Assembly (NCBI RefSeq): GCF_030867145.1
Contig: NC_134427.1
Span: 10,253,001-10,317,000, forward strand
Source of the DNA: Opisthocomus hoazin
Lineage: Eukaryota; Chordata; Aves; Opisthocomiformes; Opisthocomidae
DNA length: 64,000 bases
Direction of reading: 5' to 3'
The notes beneath the pieces were generated by a model. The model was not told the DNA's origin. It made no database searches and saw only the letters and a program-made list of their open reading frames with translations. This document shows, one piece after another, positions 51,122-62,433 of this stretch; within the stretch, counting starts at the first letter, position 1, and every line of letters begins with the position of its first letter. The translations under genes were made by a program, and so were the position numbers.

Positions 51122-52282
51122 TGTTTGGGTTTGGCCTGGATAAATGCCAGGTGCACACCAAAACCGCTCTATCCCTCCCCCTCCTCAGCTGGGCAGGGGA
51201 GAGGGAATATGATGAAAGGCTCGAGGGTTGAGACAAGGACAGGGAGAGATCACTCACCAATTACTGTCACAGACAAACCAGGTCTGAACTCAGGGAGAAA
51301 AGCGAGTTTAATTCATCAACAATCAAATCAAAGGAGGATAGTGAGAAATAAATCCAGATCTTAAAACACCTTCCCCCTACCCTTCCATTCTTCCTGGGCT
51401 CAGCTTCACTCCTGTTTCTTTACCTCCTCCTCCCAAGCGGCGTAGGCGGACGGGGAATGGGGGTTACGGTCAGTTCATCACACGTTGTCTCTGCTGCTCC
51501 TTCCTTCTCACTGGGAGGACTCCTCACACTCTTCCCCTGCTCCAGCGTGCGGTCCCTCTCAGAGGAGACAGTTCTCCACGAACTTCTCCAATGTGGGTCC
51601 TTCCCATGGGCCACAGCTCTTCATGAACTGCGCCAGTATGGGTCCCTCCTGTGGAGTGCAGGCATTCAGGAACAGGCTGCTCCAGCGTGGGTCCCCACAG
51701 GGTCACAAGCCCTTCCAGCAAGCCTGCTCCGGCGTGGGCTCCTCTCTCCACGGGTCCACAGGTCCTGGCAGGAGCCTGCTCCAGCGCGGGGCTCCCCACA
51801 GGGTCACAGCTTCCTTCAGGCATCCCCCTGCTCCAGTGTGGGGTCCCTTCCACGGGCTATAGGTGGGGATCTGCTCCACCGCGGACCTCCATGGGCTGCA
51901 GGGGAACAACCTGCCTCACCATGTTCTTCATCGTGACCTGCAAGGGAAGGCTCTCTGCTCGGGCATCTCGAGCATCTCCCCCCCCACCCCCCCTTCTTCA
52001 CTGACCTTGGTGTCTGCAGAGGTGTTTCTCTCACACAGTCTCCCTCCTCTCTCTCTACCCTGCTGTTTCTCCTGCAGAGTTTTTTCTTCCCTTTCTTAAA
52101 TATGTTATCACAGAGGTGCTACCACCATCACTTATTGGCTTGGCCTTGGCCAGCAGCGGGTCTGTCTTAGAGCGAGCTGGCACTGGCTCTACCAGACACG
52201 GGGGAAGCTTCTCGCAGCTTCTCACAGATGACACCCCTACAGCCCCCCTGCTACCAAAACCTTGCCACGCAAACCCATAACA
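51122..52282 (-). mobile_element. Solo LTR of an endogenous retrovirus with internal tandem repeats
   Basis: Read on the minus strand, the element starts TGTTATGGGTTTGCG at 52282 and ends AGGCCAAACCCAAACA at 51122, giving the TG...CA ends of a retroviral LTR and a length of 1,161 bp. Six C residues lie on its low side (51116-51121) and seven on its high side (52283-52289), consistent with a 6-bp target-site duplication of the ERVK type, although a poly-C duplication is weaker evidence than a mixed word. A TATA-like stretch 'cttaaatatg' lies near 52095-52104. The middle carries degenerate tandem units (separate entry). Open frames of up to 159 codons inside it are by-products of the GC-rich repeats. 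No gag, pol or env is present. Confidence 0.82.
51540..51920 (-). repeat. Degenerate tandem repeat inside the LTR, about 8 units
   Basis: Units of 43-52 bp each start with 'ctccagcgtgggtcc' or a close variant on the plus strand and contain a 'cacgggctgcag' or 'cagggtcacag' middle. I count about eight, at roughly 51540, 51586, 51630, 51678, 51727, 51779, 51830 and 51873. They lie in the body of the LTR, downstream (in LTR orientation) of the TATA-like site. Confidence 0.8.
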
Positions 52283-52289
52283 CCCCCCC

Positions 52290-52673
52290 AAAAAAGAGGT
52301 TCTTTTTTAGCAAACTGCCAAGCAGACCCTGAGAATGGTGACTGACCTAGGAGCAGGAGCCTCTCCCAAACAGAACCCAAGGGAAGTCTGTTACCTGCTG
52401 CTGTTTGGAGAGGGCAGGAGGTGGGAAAAACCAATGTCAGAGCGTGATGCTCAGCTGAGAAATCTCCCTGCCTCTCAGTAATGCTCTTTACAGCAGGGTG
52501 GCACTTAATCGGCTTTTATCTGTCTAAAGACTTGATCACCATAGGTCTGTAGCAGGAAGAGCCAGCTAATTTATTTTCACTGTGCACAGCCCAACCGACC
52601 CTGCAATGCTTGCGGTTCACCTATCCCACAGGTAATTGCTCTTTTTCTTGCCTCACTCTCTACTATCCCTCAG
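52290..52673. other. Upstream sequence of the LRR gene exon
   Basis: The end of this stretch (about 52635-52673) is pyrimidine-rich and finishes in CAG, a strong 3' splice site for the plus strand. The first exon of the LRR gene was not identified; it may be in this stretch, within the LTR, or further left. Confidence 0.45.
52672..52673 (+). promoter_or_regulatory. Putative 3' splice site of the LRR gene
   Basis: A pyrimidine-rich stretch ('ctctttttcttgcctcactc' and following) ends in CCCTCAG at 52673. The frame after it (VLDAVPDLWLVM...) joins the signal segment without a stop. The ATG at 52681-52683 is in another frame and is closed after a few dozen codons. Confidence 0.65.
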
Positions 52674-53969
52674 GTATTAGATGCGGTGCCTGACTTGTGG
52701 CTGGTCATGTTCTTTTTTGTTGTATTCACATTTACTTGTACAGCAAAGGCTGGACTGAGTCTAAATGTCTCTGATTCATGCCCAAGCATGTGCAAATGTG
52801 CACCTGAAGAGATTATACACTGTAACAGAGCTGGACTGAGAGCCCTCCCTGGAGAAATAGCAGCATCCACCGTCTCTCTAAATCTCTCAAATAACTATTT
52901 GCGGATTCTCACTACCAACACCTTCAGAAACCTGACTTTCCTCCACAGCCTCTGGCTTGATGGAAACAACCTGACTTTCCTGTCCCCAGGGACCTTCCAC
53001 GCTCTCAACAAGCTGCGAGAGCTGCACCTCAGCAGGAACTCACGCCTCACCTACCTGCACGCAAACACTTTCAGAGGACTATTGAACCTCATCAGCCTGG
53101 ATTTGTCCCACTGCAACATCTTTGAAATCCACCCACTTCTATTTTCCCACCTACCTTCTTTAGAAAGACTCAATTTAGCCTCCAATAACATGCGGTATGT
53201 CCCACAAGCCTTTAGGAATCTCTCCAGTCTCACGAGATTGTCACTGGAGGGCAACCACATAGAAGCCATTGGCAGAGATTCTCTGAAGGATCTGGAGACC
53301 CTGTATGATCTGAATCTCAGGAAGAATCGGATATGGATCATTCAAAATGGCGCTTTTACAAAGCTTCTCAGACTGGGCATGTTAAATTTAGGACACAACT
53401 TCATCGCTGATTTGCCTAATCAGCTTTTCGACGGGTTGATCCAGCTCAAGACCATGCACCTTGAGGCCAACAGAATCACTGCTGTCGACTGTACCTTCCG
53501 ACATCTGCTGAATTTGAGAAACTTGTACCTGAACAACAACCAGATCTCCTCGATCTCAGACTCTGCTTTCTCATACTTAAACAAGCTGTACTTCCTTCAC
53601 TTGAGCAAAAACAACCTCAGCTCCCTCCCCATCCACTTGTTCGCTGAACTGCCAAAACTGAAGTACGTGTTTTTATCCCACAACCCCTGGAAATGCGACT
53701 GCAAGATGCTTTGGTTCTGGCGGTGGACCGCAACGCACGGGGGAGCAATCGAAGGCCTGCGCTGCACCTTCCTGGGCCCTCACAACATGACAACGCCTGG
53801 TGTCCCCCGTCCAGGAGACCTGATGGACTGCACGGTGCCACCTGAGCTGGCAAGGGAAGATAAGTGCAGGGTGGCCGGTACCAGCATGGCTCCCAGGCCC
53901 CCTGCTCTCCCCAGCAAGGTCATCATGCTGGGACTTCTCTGGCACGCGTGGTACTTTGCAAGGGGATAG
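52674..53969 (+). CDS. Nyctalopin-like leucine-rich-repeat protein, main exon
   Basis: The frame encodes a hydrophobic signal segment (about 52698-52745, ending TCTAKA). A cysteine-rich N-cap follows (CPSMCKC, then C at 52821), then about 11-12 leucine-rich repeats of 22-25 residues (52869-53670). A C-cap has NPWKCDC and two more cysteines, near 53694-53702, 53763 and 53829. A hydrophobic tail (KVIMLGLLWHAWYF) ends the protein a few residues before the stop, which suggests a GPI-anchor signal. The family is extracellular and adhesive or synaptic. The order and wording of the repeats, such as the extended NSRLTYLHANTF repeat followed by LDLSHCNIF, are closest to nyctalopin as I remember it, with Nogo-receptor-like proteins as the alternative. 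It lacks the long linker nyctalopin has before its tail. The frame is open to a splice acceptor at 52672-52673, so an upstream exon probably supplies the start; otherwise the first in-frame ATG is at 52707. Confidence 0.85.
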   Translation, partial: VLDAVPDLWLVMFFFVVFTFTCTAKAGLSLNVSDSCPSMCKCAPEEIIHCNRAGLRALPGEIAASTVSLNLSNNYLRILTTNTFRNLTFLHSLWLDGNNLTFLSPGTFHALNKLRELHLSRNSRLTYLHANTFRGLLNLISLDLSHCNIFEIHPLLFSHLPSLERLNLASNNMRYVPQAFRNLSSLTRLSLEGNHIEAIGRDSLKDLETLYDLNLRKNRIWIIQNGAFTKLLRLGMLNLGHNFIADLPNQLFDGLIQLKTMHLEANRITAVDCTFRHLLNLRNLYLNNNQISSISDSAFSYLNKLYFLHLSKNNLSSLPIHLFAELPKLKYVFLSHNPWKCDCKMLWFWRWTATHGGAIEGLRCTFLGPHNMTTPGVPRPGDLMDCTVPPELAREDKCRVAGTSMAPRPPALPSKVIMLGLLWHAWYFARG

Positions 53970-54107
53970 GACACCTCTGTGGCCACATTTTTGACTATGT
54001 TTAAATTACAAAGTGGAGGCCACTTACATGTTTTCTCGCTATTTGTGAACAATGATTTTCATTACAGGTGGGTTTTATATGGAAGTAGAGCGCTTTTATT
54101 ACATAGG

Positions 54108-54113
54108 AATAAA
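54108..54113 (+). promoter_or_regulatory. Polyadenylation signal of the LRR gene
   Basis: AATAAA lies 139 bp after the stop codon and is followed by a T-rich stretch (AAAGTCTTTCATTC). This would give a short 3' UTR of about 150-170 bp. Confidence 0.65.
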
Positions 54114-54134
54114 GTCTTTCATTCATGAGCGATG

Positions 54135-55149
54135 CTCAATCTGAAATGCTAGTGTCAAAATTCAGTGTAAATGTTCACGTGCAGAGGAGAAGCTCACACT
54201 AGCAAGTCCAGGGCTGGGGCTGGTGCTGGGTGATGCGGGGCCAGGAAGCGTGGCCCCACCACAGCCTCTGTCCTCCCCATTTCCCAACTGACCACAGCCA
54301 CGTGTGATCTCTCAGGGAAGTGCTGGCTTCCTGCACTCAGCCTGCGCTGAGGATATTGTGAGTACTGCTGAAGTAGGAATAAATTGCACATGTTCCAGCA
54401 CATCTGGAATCCCTAGAGAAGGCTCTGTCCATCAGCATCTCTGAATGTGCGGTAGCTTCCCACAGCTGGCACACGAGGTGCTTTGCTGTTAGAATGCAAG
54501 ACAGTGTTGGAGGAGTGGATGAAAGTGTCACCAAGTAACACATTTTTATCGCTCAGCTGCTCCTCGCAGTATTGAGCCTCAGCTAGCACGGCTCTGCATT
54601 TACCCCTGCAAAGAGCTCATTTGTCTCAGGGATGCTCTGTACAAGTTGTGTCTCCCCGCATTTTGTCAATGAGCTCTGGCATAGCGTCACACCTGTGCCA
54701 TACCTCTGAACCACCTCCCTCCGGCTGCTGGGAGATACTGATGGGTCATCATGATGCCTGCATCACACCACTATTCACCTTTCTATCCTTCCTCATACAG
54801 ACTAGCCTTCTCCATCCTCCCAAAGGGAATTTTCCATTTCTTTCATTCTTTCATGCCATCCTTGTGCTGCATCACAGCCACGAGCAGCCACATGGCCAGG
54901 GATGAACTTCATTTACAGTATAAGAGCCAAGGTTAAACTACACCCCTTTCTCTTAGTGATTAAACACTGATCATAGTCTCATCTCCATCCTTACCTTCCC
55001 TCTGTTCCCACCATCCACTGCACAGCTGCTCCAAACATCCCACTCATTTCTGTTAAACTGGCAAATAAAGATCCTATGATGGCACACCAACATAGAGAAG
55101 TTGTGTAAGCAGCAGCACAGGTTCAAAGGCACAGCCTTCTTCAAGCTGG
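54135..55149. other. Non-coding spacer 3' of the LRR gene
   Basis: Nothing recognised. Open frames below 95 codons resemble no known protein. Confidence 0.45.
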
Positions 55150-56012
55150 TACAGAATTATAGAATAGTTTGGGTTGGAAGGGACATTTAAAGGTCACCTA
55201 GTCCAAACCCCTGCAATGAGCAGAGACATCTTCCACTCGATCAGGTTTCTCAGAGCCACCTCAAAGCTGACCTCAAATGTTTGCAGGGATGGGGCATCTA
55301 CCACCTCGCTGGGCAACCCGTTCCAGTGTTTCACCACACTCGTTGTAAAAAATTTCTTCCTTACATCCAGTCTAAATCTACCCTCTTTTAGCCTAAAACC
55401 ATTTTGCCTTGTCCTATTGCAACAGGCCCTGTCTGTCCCCATCTTTCTTACAAGCGCCTTTGAAGTATCGAAAGGCTGCAATAAGGTCTCCCCAGAGCCT
55501 TCTCTTCTCCAGGCTGATCAGCCCCAACTCTCTCAGCCTTTCTTCACAGGAGAGGTGTTCCAGCCCTCTGATCATTTTTGTGGCCTCCTCTGGATTCACT
55601 CCAACAGGCCCATGTCTTTCCTGTGCTGAGGTCTCCAGGGCTGGATGCAGGACTCCAGGTGGGGTCTCACCAGAGTGAAGCAGAGTAGAGAGGCAGAATC
55701 ACCTCGCTTGACCTGCTGGCCACGCTGCTGGGGATGCAGCCCAGGGTACGGTTGGATTTCTGGGCTGTGAGCACATTGGTGGCTCCTGTCCAGCTTTTCA
55801 TCCACCGGTACCCCCAAGTCCTTCTCTGCAGGGCTCCTCTCAATCCCTTCATCCCCCAGCCTGTATTGATACCGGGGGTGGCCTCGATCCAGATGCAGGA
55901 CCTTGCACTTGGCCTTGTAGAACCTCATGAGGTTCACACAGGCCCACTTCTCAAGCTTGTCCAGGTCCTTCTGGATGGCATCCTGTCCCTCAGACATGGC
56001 AGCTGCACCATG
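55150..56012 (-). mobile_element. CR1 LINE 3' part, 5'-truncated
   Basis: The tail (acagaattatagaatagttt) lies at the low end. Read on the minus strand, the C-terminal part of ORF2 follows in broken frames: [53 protein letters not shown], then [16 protein letters not shown] and [18 protein letters not shown]. Homology ends near 56012, before the FADD box. It is related to the copies at 4331-6940 and 7651-8097. It lies between the LRR gene and PLS3. Confidence 0.93.
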
Positions 56013-59000
56013 AGCGAGTAAGTCTGCCCGTGAAGACCTGTGCTGCAGAATTAGCATGGTCTTCCCTTGGCTTTGGCTGCCGGTGCACAGAAGGCACGAT
56101 CTGCACAGCCAGCATTTGTGCCTCACACTGTCTCTTTTTTTTCCACCTTGGGGGGACTTCAGAAATTTAGTAATTCCTAAAGCCATGGTGAGCAGAGCCC
56201 TGACCAACCACGGTTGCCTCCCTTGCTCTGACCTAGACATCAGCCATGTGGGCTGGTGGCAGCACAGCCAGGTCTGAGGAACATTGTTCTTCACAGCTCT
56301 TCAGCTTTTTCTCTGAGATGCTTTCAGAGTTTAATTATCACCTGACTTCTAAAAGCAAGAACACCTAGATAACATTGCAGAGAGATGACCAAATTGTCAG
56401 CAATTGTCACTGTATAAACACTTGCCCCAAAACATGCCCAGTATCTATGGAGTGCTCTCACAGAAGGAAGCAACAGAACGTGCTGCAGACACACTGCATT
56501 TATCCCTGTCCTTAGTGGAATTATCCCAACCTGGTAAGAGGTAAGAGAGAAACAAAACTTTGCTTAGTGCTGAAAACACACAAACCAGCACATTTTGACA
56601 AGAAGAACCTGCCATGGAGTGCAGAGTAAGACCTATCTTTGCTATCTCACCAGTGAAGGGACAAACTGGGGCTGCACAACAAAACCGCAGGCACTGCATC
56701 TTCCTGGTTATCAAATTTGTGATTAGATTTGTGCAAAGTATTCGAGGGTCAACACATTTTTGCTTACGTTTTGTTTGTGCATTCAGCACCACCCTCACTT
56801 TCCTCACCTTCCCATACTTGGGGAGGTAGTGGAAAAAATCTCCAGCTTGTTTCTTGCCTTTGCATTCCTCTCTGGTAGTGATCTGCAATAGAAAAAGGCA
56901 GCAGGAAAAAACAAGCAAGCAAAATCTACCTCAGCAATTTTTTCAAGTCCCTACAAAATTAGATTTTTCCCATTGAAAAATATAAATTGGTGAAAAGTTT
57001 ATATGAAGGGGAGCCTTGTCTCTGAATGCTTGCAGAAAATATTCCTTCCGCTTTTACACCACCAACTCATTAAACAGTGAACAGGAGTACAACTAAATTT
57101 TTATTTCTGTGCTACGATGAAGCAGCAATAGAAACACTTAACAAGTTGTACCCAGGATGCTTGGGAAGAACACGTGGCTGCGGCTTTTATCCACAAAACA
57201 ATGAAACTTGCGAGGAATACAAGAAAAACTTCCATCAAAAAACACAGGCCCTGAAGATGCAGTCTGGGCTTGGAAAGTCACTTGAAGGAGATCCCCGAGA
57301 TTAAGGACAACACGCACTCTTGAAGGCAGCAGCCAGCTAGGCTGTTTAAAGAAAAGTATTTCAGCATGAACTAAGCTGACACTGACAAAAAACCTTGGAA
57401 ACAATAGCTTGTAATTGAATAAACAAAACCAAGTAATTGAATAAATAAAAACAAATAATTGAATGTGAAAGAGCATAAAGACTTGCAGGAACAAAGGAAT
57501 GTGCTAAAGCTTGCTTCTCTGGCTCCTGTCGGAAACTTTTAGGAATGTTTGACAAAACAGAAACTATTTTGAAAGCTTCCTTGCCAGGGGCTTTCTTTAT
57601 TCTGCCTGCCCTGCACTGGACTTTCACTGTGAGGTCTCTGCTTTGCTTTGACCCAAAGCTTCTCTTAGAGTAAGCCCATTTCTTAAATTCATCCAGCGCA
57701 AGCAGGAGATGCTTTCCCATTCAGTAATCATCACAGCATCCATTTTTCCCCCTTAACCTGGTACCAGGAGGCAAAAGAGGCGAGCAAGGACAGATTCACA
57801 CAGTCACTTCCAAAGACTAAGAATCTGGACCTTAATTATACTGTACCTCCAGCCTAGACCACAGTTTCAGCGGGATGAACGTGACTCTACTTATGGTATA
57901 TCGCTCTGTTTTCAGTAAAAACATATGCCATTTCCTGTGGGAAGCTTTGTTTACATATTTTCTTACAAAAAAAAATTTACCAGTGGAAAGTTCCCAGCTG
58001 GCTGTACGTGAAGCTTCGTGCAACACAACACTGAGCGGATCTGCTGGCACTCCCGGCGCTCCCCGAGCACTGAGCACTTCCAGGCGGTGCTATGGCATCC
58101 CATGCCCTGACCCGTACCTGTCTCCTCTCAGGTGCCCCTTTCCAACTCCCTGCCAAATTCCTCCCTTTCACCTGCCCTGTTTTCATCTCCTACACATAGA
58201 AGAATTCAGTCTCTACCACTCAAGTAGCCCTCCTACATACTTTCATCTCTGAAGCCCACGTAAGGCATAACGATACAGAAGAAGCTGCTGCTTCAAACAA
58301 ACATGTTCCTCCTTTGCTTTTAATGGAGCGTTCCCTGCTGTGCTCCCAGCAGCATCGACCTCTCAAGACGCTTTGAAGGACCAGCACCGACCAGCGGGTT
58401 TGCATCTGCCCATTAAAGACAAGGAAAGATGGCACATGGCATTGCAGCCCAGAAACAACAGCTGCAGGAAGGGCACAGGACGATTTCCAACCGGAGAATG
58501 GGGGCTGAGAAGGAGGCAGCATCTCACTCCAACCACTGTTTTCAAACTAAGCAATAGATAAATAGATAATCTTTCACGTGCTAAACCCCAAAGTTTCTCT
58601 AACAAGATGCACCTCCATGCTCTCCTGTCCCAAACTGGTGATTCCCAAAGCATCACAGCCCTCCACGTTTTCAGGGGTCAATGATTCCCCAGCCTCCACG
58701 CTACCAGCTGGCCCCGTGCCCTCCCGGCCCCGAGCAGGTCACCCCACACCCCACACTGTGTCGCGGGGGCACAGCCCCCACCCACTGCCACACGGGGACC
58801 CAGGCGTCCAGCCCCTGAGAACAGCTCTTATGGGGTGGGAGCTTCTGCTGCACAACCTGCATGCTCGCCGTGCATCACCGGGGACTCAGCCAGCGCCCAC
58901 AGACACTCATGTCACCCACCGCACTGCCATGACAGCACCTTGCGGGTCCCATATAATCTTGCTAATAAGATTATTCTTAATTACCTGAAAAACCCGAAGA

Positions 59001-60309
59001 GGGCAGCAAAGGGAAGCCGTGCGACTCTTACTGTGGGGCTCCAGATGATCTATGTAACATCAGCTTCAACAGAAACCACTTTCCAGCAGGATCCGCTTCT
59101 GCAGCAGTCTCTCATGAAGGACAAGGTGACATTAAGAAAGGCTTGTTTTTCTCCATCTTTTTTTCCTCTTTGCTTTAAAAAGAAAAGTGAGGACACAACC
59201 ACGTACACAGTTCGGGAGCACTGACGGCATAGCAGTGGAACAGAGCGCGTCTCACCAGCATCTTCACACCATAGGACGGTTTGGAGCACAGGATGGGGAA
59301 TGACATATTTGGTAGTTGTGTTCCCACACTACTCCAAGCATTTGCCTTGTGGGAGTTTTGAAGTGGCTTAAGCCCACAGCTGTGCCACCTTCTTTGCCCA
59401 AGGTGATGCCCAAAGAGAAGGCTGGGGCACCAACCTGTAATCTGGGTTAATCCACGAGCTCATCCCCATCCCATCAGCAGACATGCTGCCACACGCCTCT
59501 TGCACATAACACACCTACCTGTTCTCACCACTGAAAAAAAGATATCATTCCAGACAGGTCAGGAGGGGGACAGCCCGGACCAGGTTAATGTAGTGCAGGT
59601 CACAGAAGTTTGTTTACATGACAGCAGTCTCACACAAATTGGTCTAGATTTTCATCAAAGCCACTGGTGGTTCTGGGGACTTCTGCGCTGTTATGCCACT
59701 GTTTTGGCAAAGTTCACCAGATGCCCAGGCTCTCACCCACAGGCTGCACGACTGAAGGAATTGGTGCATTAGCATCACCACTTCCCTCCAGCACCTACAG
59801 TCCTGTGCCAGCCTTGCCGGACACAGCAAATAGGCGAATCCCCACCAACAGCCAGTGGCTGCTGGGCATCCCCTCTCCCACCACGGCACCCCAAGACTTG
59901 TGCCAGACTTGTGCCAGCTCCCACTACATCCCCAAACCTGTGGTTTCTGAAAATGAGCTCAGGTGGCACATCCCTGACATGGGGAACACCTCTTCTTCCA
60001 CCTTCTGAGTTTTGCCCTAACAGGGCTCTCCCCCTACACCTGCAGACATCATCTTTGGGCACACAGTAAGACTTCAAGAGCAAGGTTTTACAGAAGCTAC
60101 CATAAAGGCAAAGCCTCGCTGAAACACAGGCTGAGAATAACTGCACTGTCAGTGCCCATTTTGAAAAACAAGAGCTCCTCCAGCACACTCTGATTCTAGG
60201 ATATCTTACAGGTCAATGAAGCTGGCGCAAAACAAGAAGATCAACAAAAGCAAAGCTGAAGGCAACTGATGACAGGCTGCCATGCTGGGTCAGTGTAAAG
60301 AAGGAGAGA
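56013..60309. other. Spacer between CR1 and the PLS3 3' UTR
   Basis: There is one possible exon on the minus strand near 56750-56890, listed separately. Otherwise I see only chance open frames, with a GC-rich patch around 58700-58900. No repeat family was recognised. Confidence 0.4.
56750..56883 (-). other. Possible exon of an unrecognised gene
   Basis: On the minus strand a pyrimidine-rich stretch ending TTTTTCTATTGCAG (just above 56883) is followed by an open frame that starts ITTREECKGKKQAGDFFHY and goes on to contain KVRVVLNAQ and KQKCVDPR. The splice acceptor looks good, and the last part distantly resembles the final strand of a chemokine fold (hydrophobic strand, basic turn, then C-x-DP). 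There is no matching neighbouring exon that I can find, and no clear donor: GTGAGG occurs inside at about 56807-56812. It may well be chance, so no function is assigned. Confidence 0.2.
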
Positions 60310-61501
60310 TGGCTGTATTTAAATGTTTTTATTTCAACTAATAATTTGCCACCATATCACATCACTTTGAATAGCTTGGAATAGCAATATGATCTCAAAA
60401 TATAGCAAACAGCTTGCCAAAGCAAGATAATATTAAATCCTACGGATACAGCATCTTCCTTCTTTGGCGACAATGCTTCCTTTTATCTGTAAAAATAGTT
60501 TTATGTTCCAGCACATTTGCTGTTCAGTTTATTGAACCCTGCTGCTTATAACATTTGCCTCTTCCCTGCACAAAACCTCCCCACAATGTAGTATGGTTTT
60601 ATATCCAACAGCATTTTAAATAAAAAAGTTATAGTTTTCATGCAGATTTCTGTAAAAATTATTTTCTAGGTGCACAGAACTGAACCAAGATGCATACAAA
60701 AATGCATTCACTTCCATTCTCAGGTGTAACCGCACCATCAGCAACGTGATACCATATGTTACTGCAAGAGGTCCAAGGATGGTGGTATTCTCATATGTAG
60801 TATAATTTTAAAAAAACTAAAACAAAATAATAAAAAAACCCCTTTCTATAAGCGGCAAGAGAGAAAACTGCCATGCTTTATTTGTAAAGTAATCAAAATA
60901 GTTAGATGTATAAAAAAGCACCATGTACAGAGAACACCAAAGGAAGATCCATCTTCCTAATTACCCATTTCTCATTCAGCATTGCGAGCTGGCCTGCAGG
61001 TCCCAACTTGTACTGTGGCTTTATTTGCAATTAAGGAAGTTGTCAAACCTAGAATATGCTTGGACCATGTGACAGAAATTAAAGTGGATTGCAGATAGAA
61101 ATTAGGTTTGTTTCCATTGCAACTCATACCAACCACCTTATAGCCCTCGGGCATCAAAATAACCACACACCATCTATCTGAGAAATAACGGAGTGAAAAC
61201 AGCTCCAGAGCAGTATTGCAAGATGCAGGTCTGTTATGAATGCATTTCTGTGAGCTCTTGATAAATTAAACTTTCCTTTGGGAAAAGAGCACGTCTGTTG
61301 GTTAAAACTCCTCTCCCTGAGAATTTTGATAAAAGTTTGTCTTGCAAAGCAAAACAAAGTCCTTTGAACTTCAGCAGTTCCTAGGCCAACAGCATTTCAA
61401 TGTGGTCACAGCTGATCTGCTACTCATGCACCCAGGGTGGCAGGTTGGGTTTTTGTTGTGTTTTGGTTTTTGGTTTTTTTTCTTTAGGTGGATCAACCCT
61501 T
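60310..61501 (-). other. PLS3: 3' UTR of PLS3
   Basis: The sequence follows the PLS3 stop codon on the minus strand without open frames of note. It is AT-rich and leads to an AATAAA at 60328-60333. The length of about 1.2 kb is similar to mammalian PLS3 3' UTRs. An earlier AATAAA on the minus strand at 60877-60882 could give a shorter form. Confidence 0.65.
60328..60333 (-). promoter_or_regulatory. PLS3: Polyadenylation signal of PLS3 (candidate)
   Basis: The plus strand reads TTTATT, so the minus strand reads AATAAA, about 1.17 kb after the stop codon. The choice of this site over 60877-60882 is by expected UTR length. Confidence 0.5.
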
Positions 61502-61660
<159 letters not shown>

Positions 61661-62433
61661 TCAGTACCGAGACTGCCAGCAATAAATGACAAGTCAGCTC
61701 CTGCCCTATCCAACACAATTTTGCCTATTATCCTCTTTATTAAGATTCAAGATGTGCAACAGTCGAATCACACCACATCTGTTTTATAAATATTTTTGAT
61801 CTTTTGCTGTATTCCTTTTCCACAGTAAAGTGTCTTTAATGAGCAAATTGACCTTTGAATTTCAAGGTCACTTTACCAACAATAAAAAAAAAAGTCATTA
61901 ATATTTGTTAGGGCTAACAGATAGCATGCACAACCATGGATTAATCAGCTAACAACTACATTTCCCCTTCTGCTTGCTGTTCTGGAATAACCAAGCGAGA
62001 CTATTATCTGCCAGAAACTTTGCTGTCATTCTGCCACCGCAGAACAGTCGCAGAACACACATTTCAAAGGCATGTTTTAATAGGCATGCTTTAAACTTGA
62101 CAACCTATGACAATTCAGTGAGACACGAGACATACAAGGGCTCAACTTCCAACCCCTGAGCGCCACCGGCTGAGCACTTCATATGCCTGAACAAACAGGT
62201 GAGAAGCAGAATATCACTGCTAAGAACTACTTGGGCTGTTCTCCATTTCTCTCATCAAGCAAGATAATCCAGCTGACTGCTCCCTCCAGCGTTACAGGCA
62301 AGGACAGCAATTAGATTTGAAGAAGTGCTGCCTGTCTAAAAGGTACGGTGTTGAAAGAGATTGAAACCCACAGCAATAAACTGTGATAAAAACACTTGCA
62401 GCTTAAGGCCAGCTTTTGAGAGAGCAAACTTAC

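Noticed and set aside
51457-51936. Plus-strand open frame of 159 codons rich in Ser, Gly and Pro
   Set aside because: It lies wholly inside the solo LTR and reads its tandem units; there is no start context or homology.
52681-52683. ATG as start of the LRR protein
   Set aside because: It is in a different frame from the LRR coding frame and soon meets a stop.
57077-57304. Plus-strand frame of 75 codons with several cysteines
   Set aside because: I found no homology, splice sites or neighbouring exons to support it.
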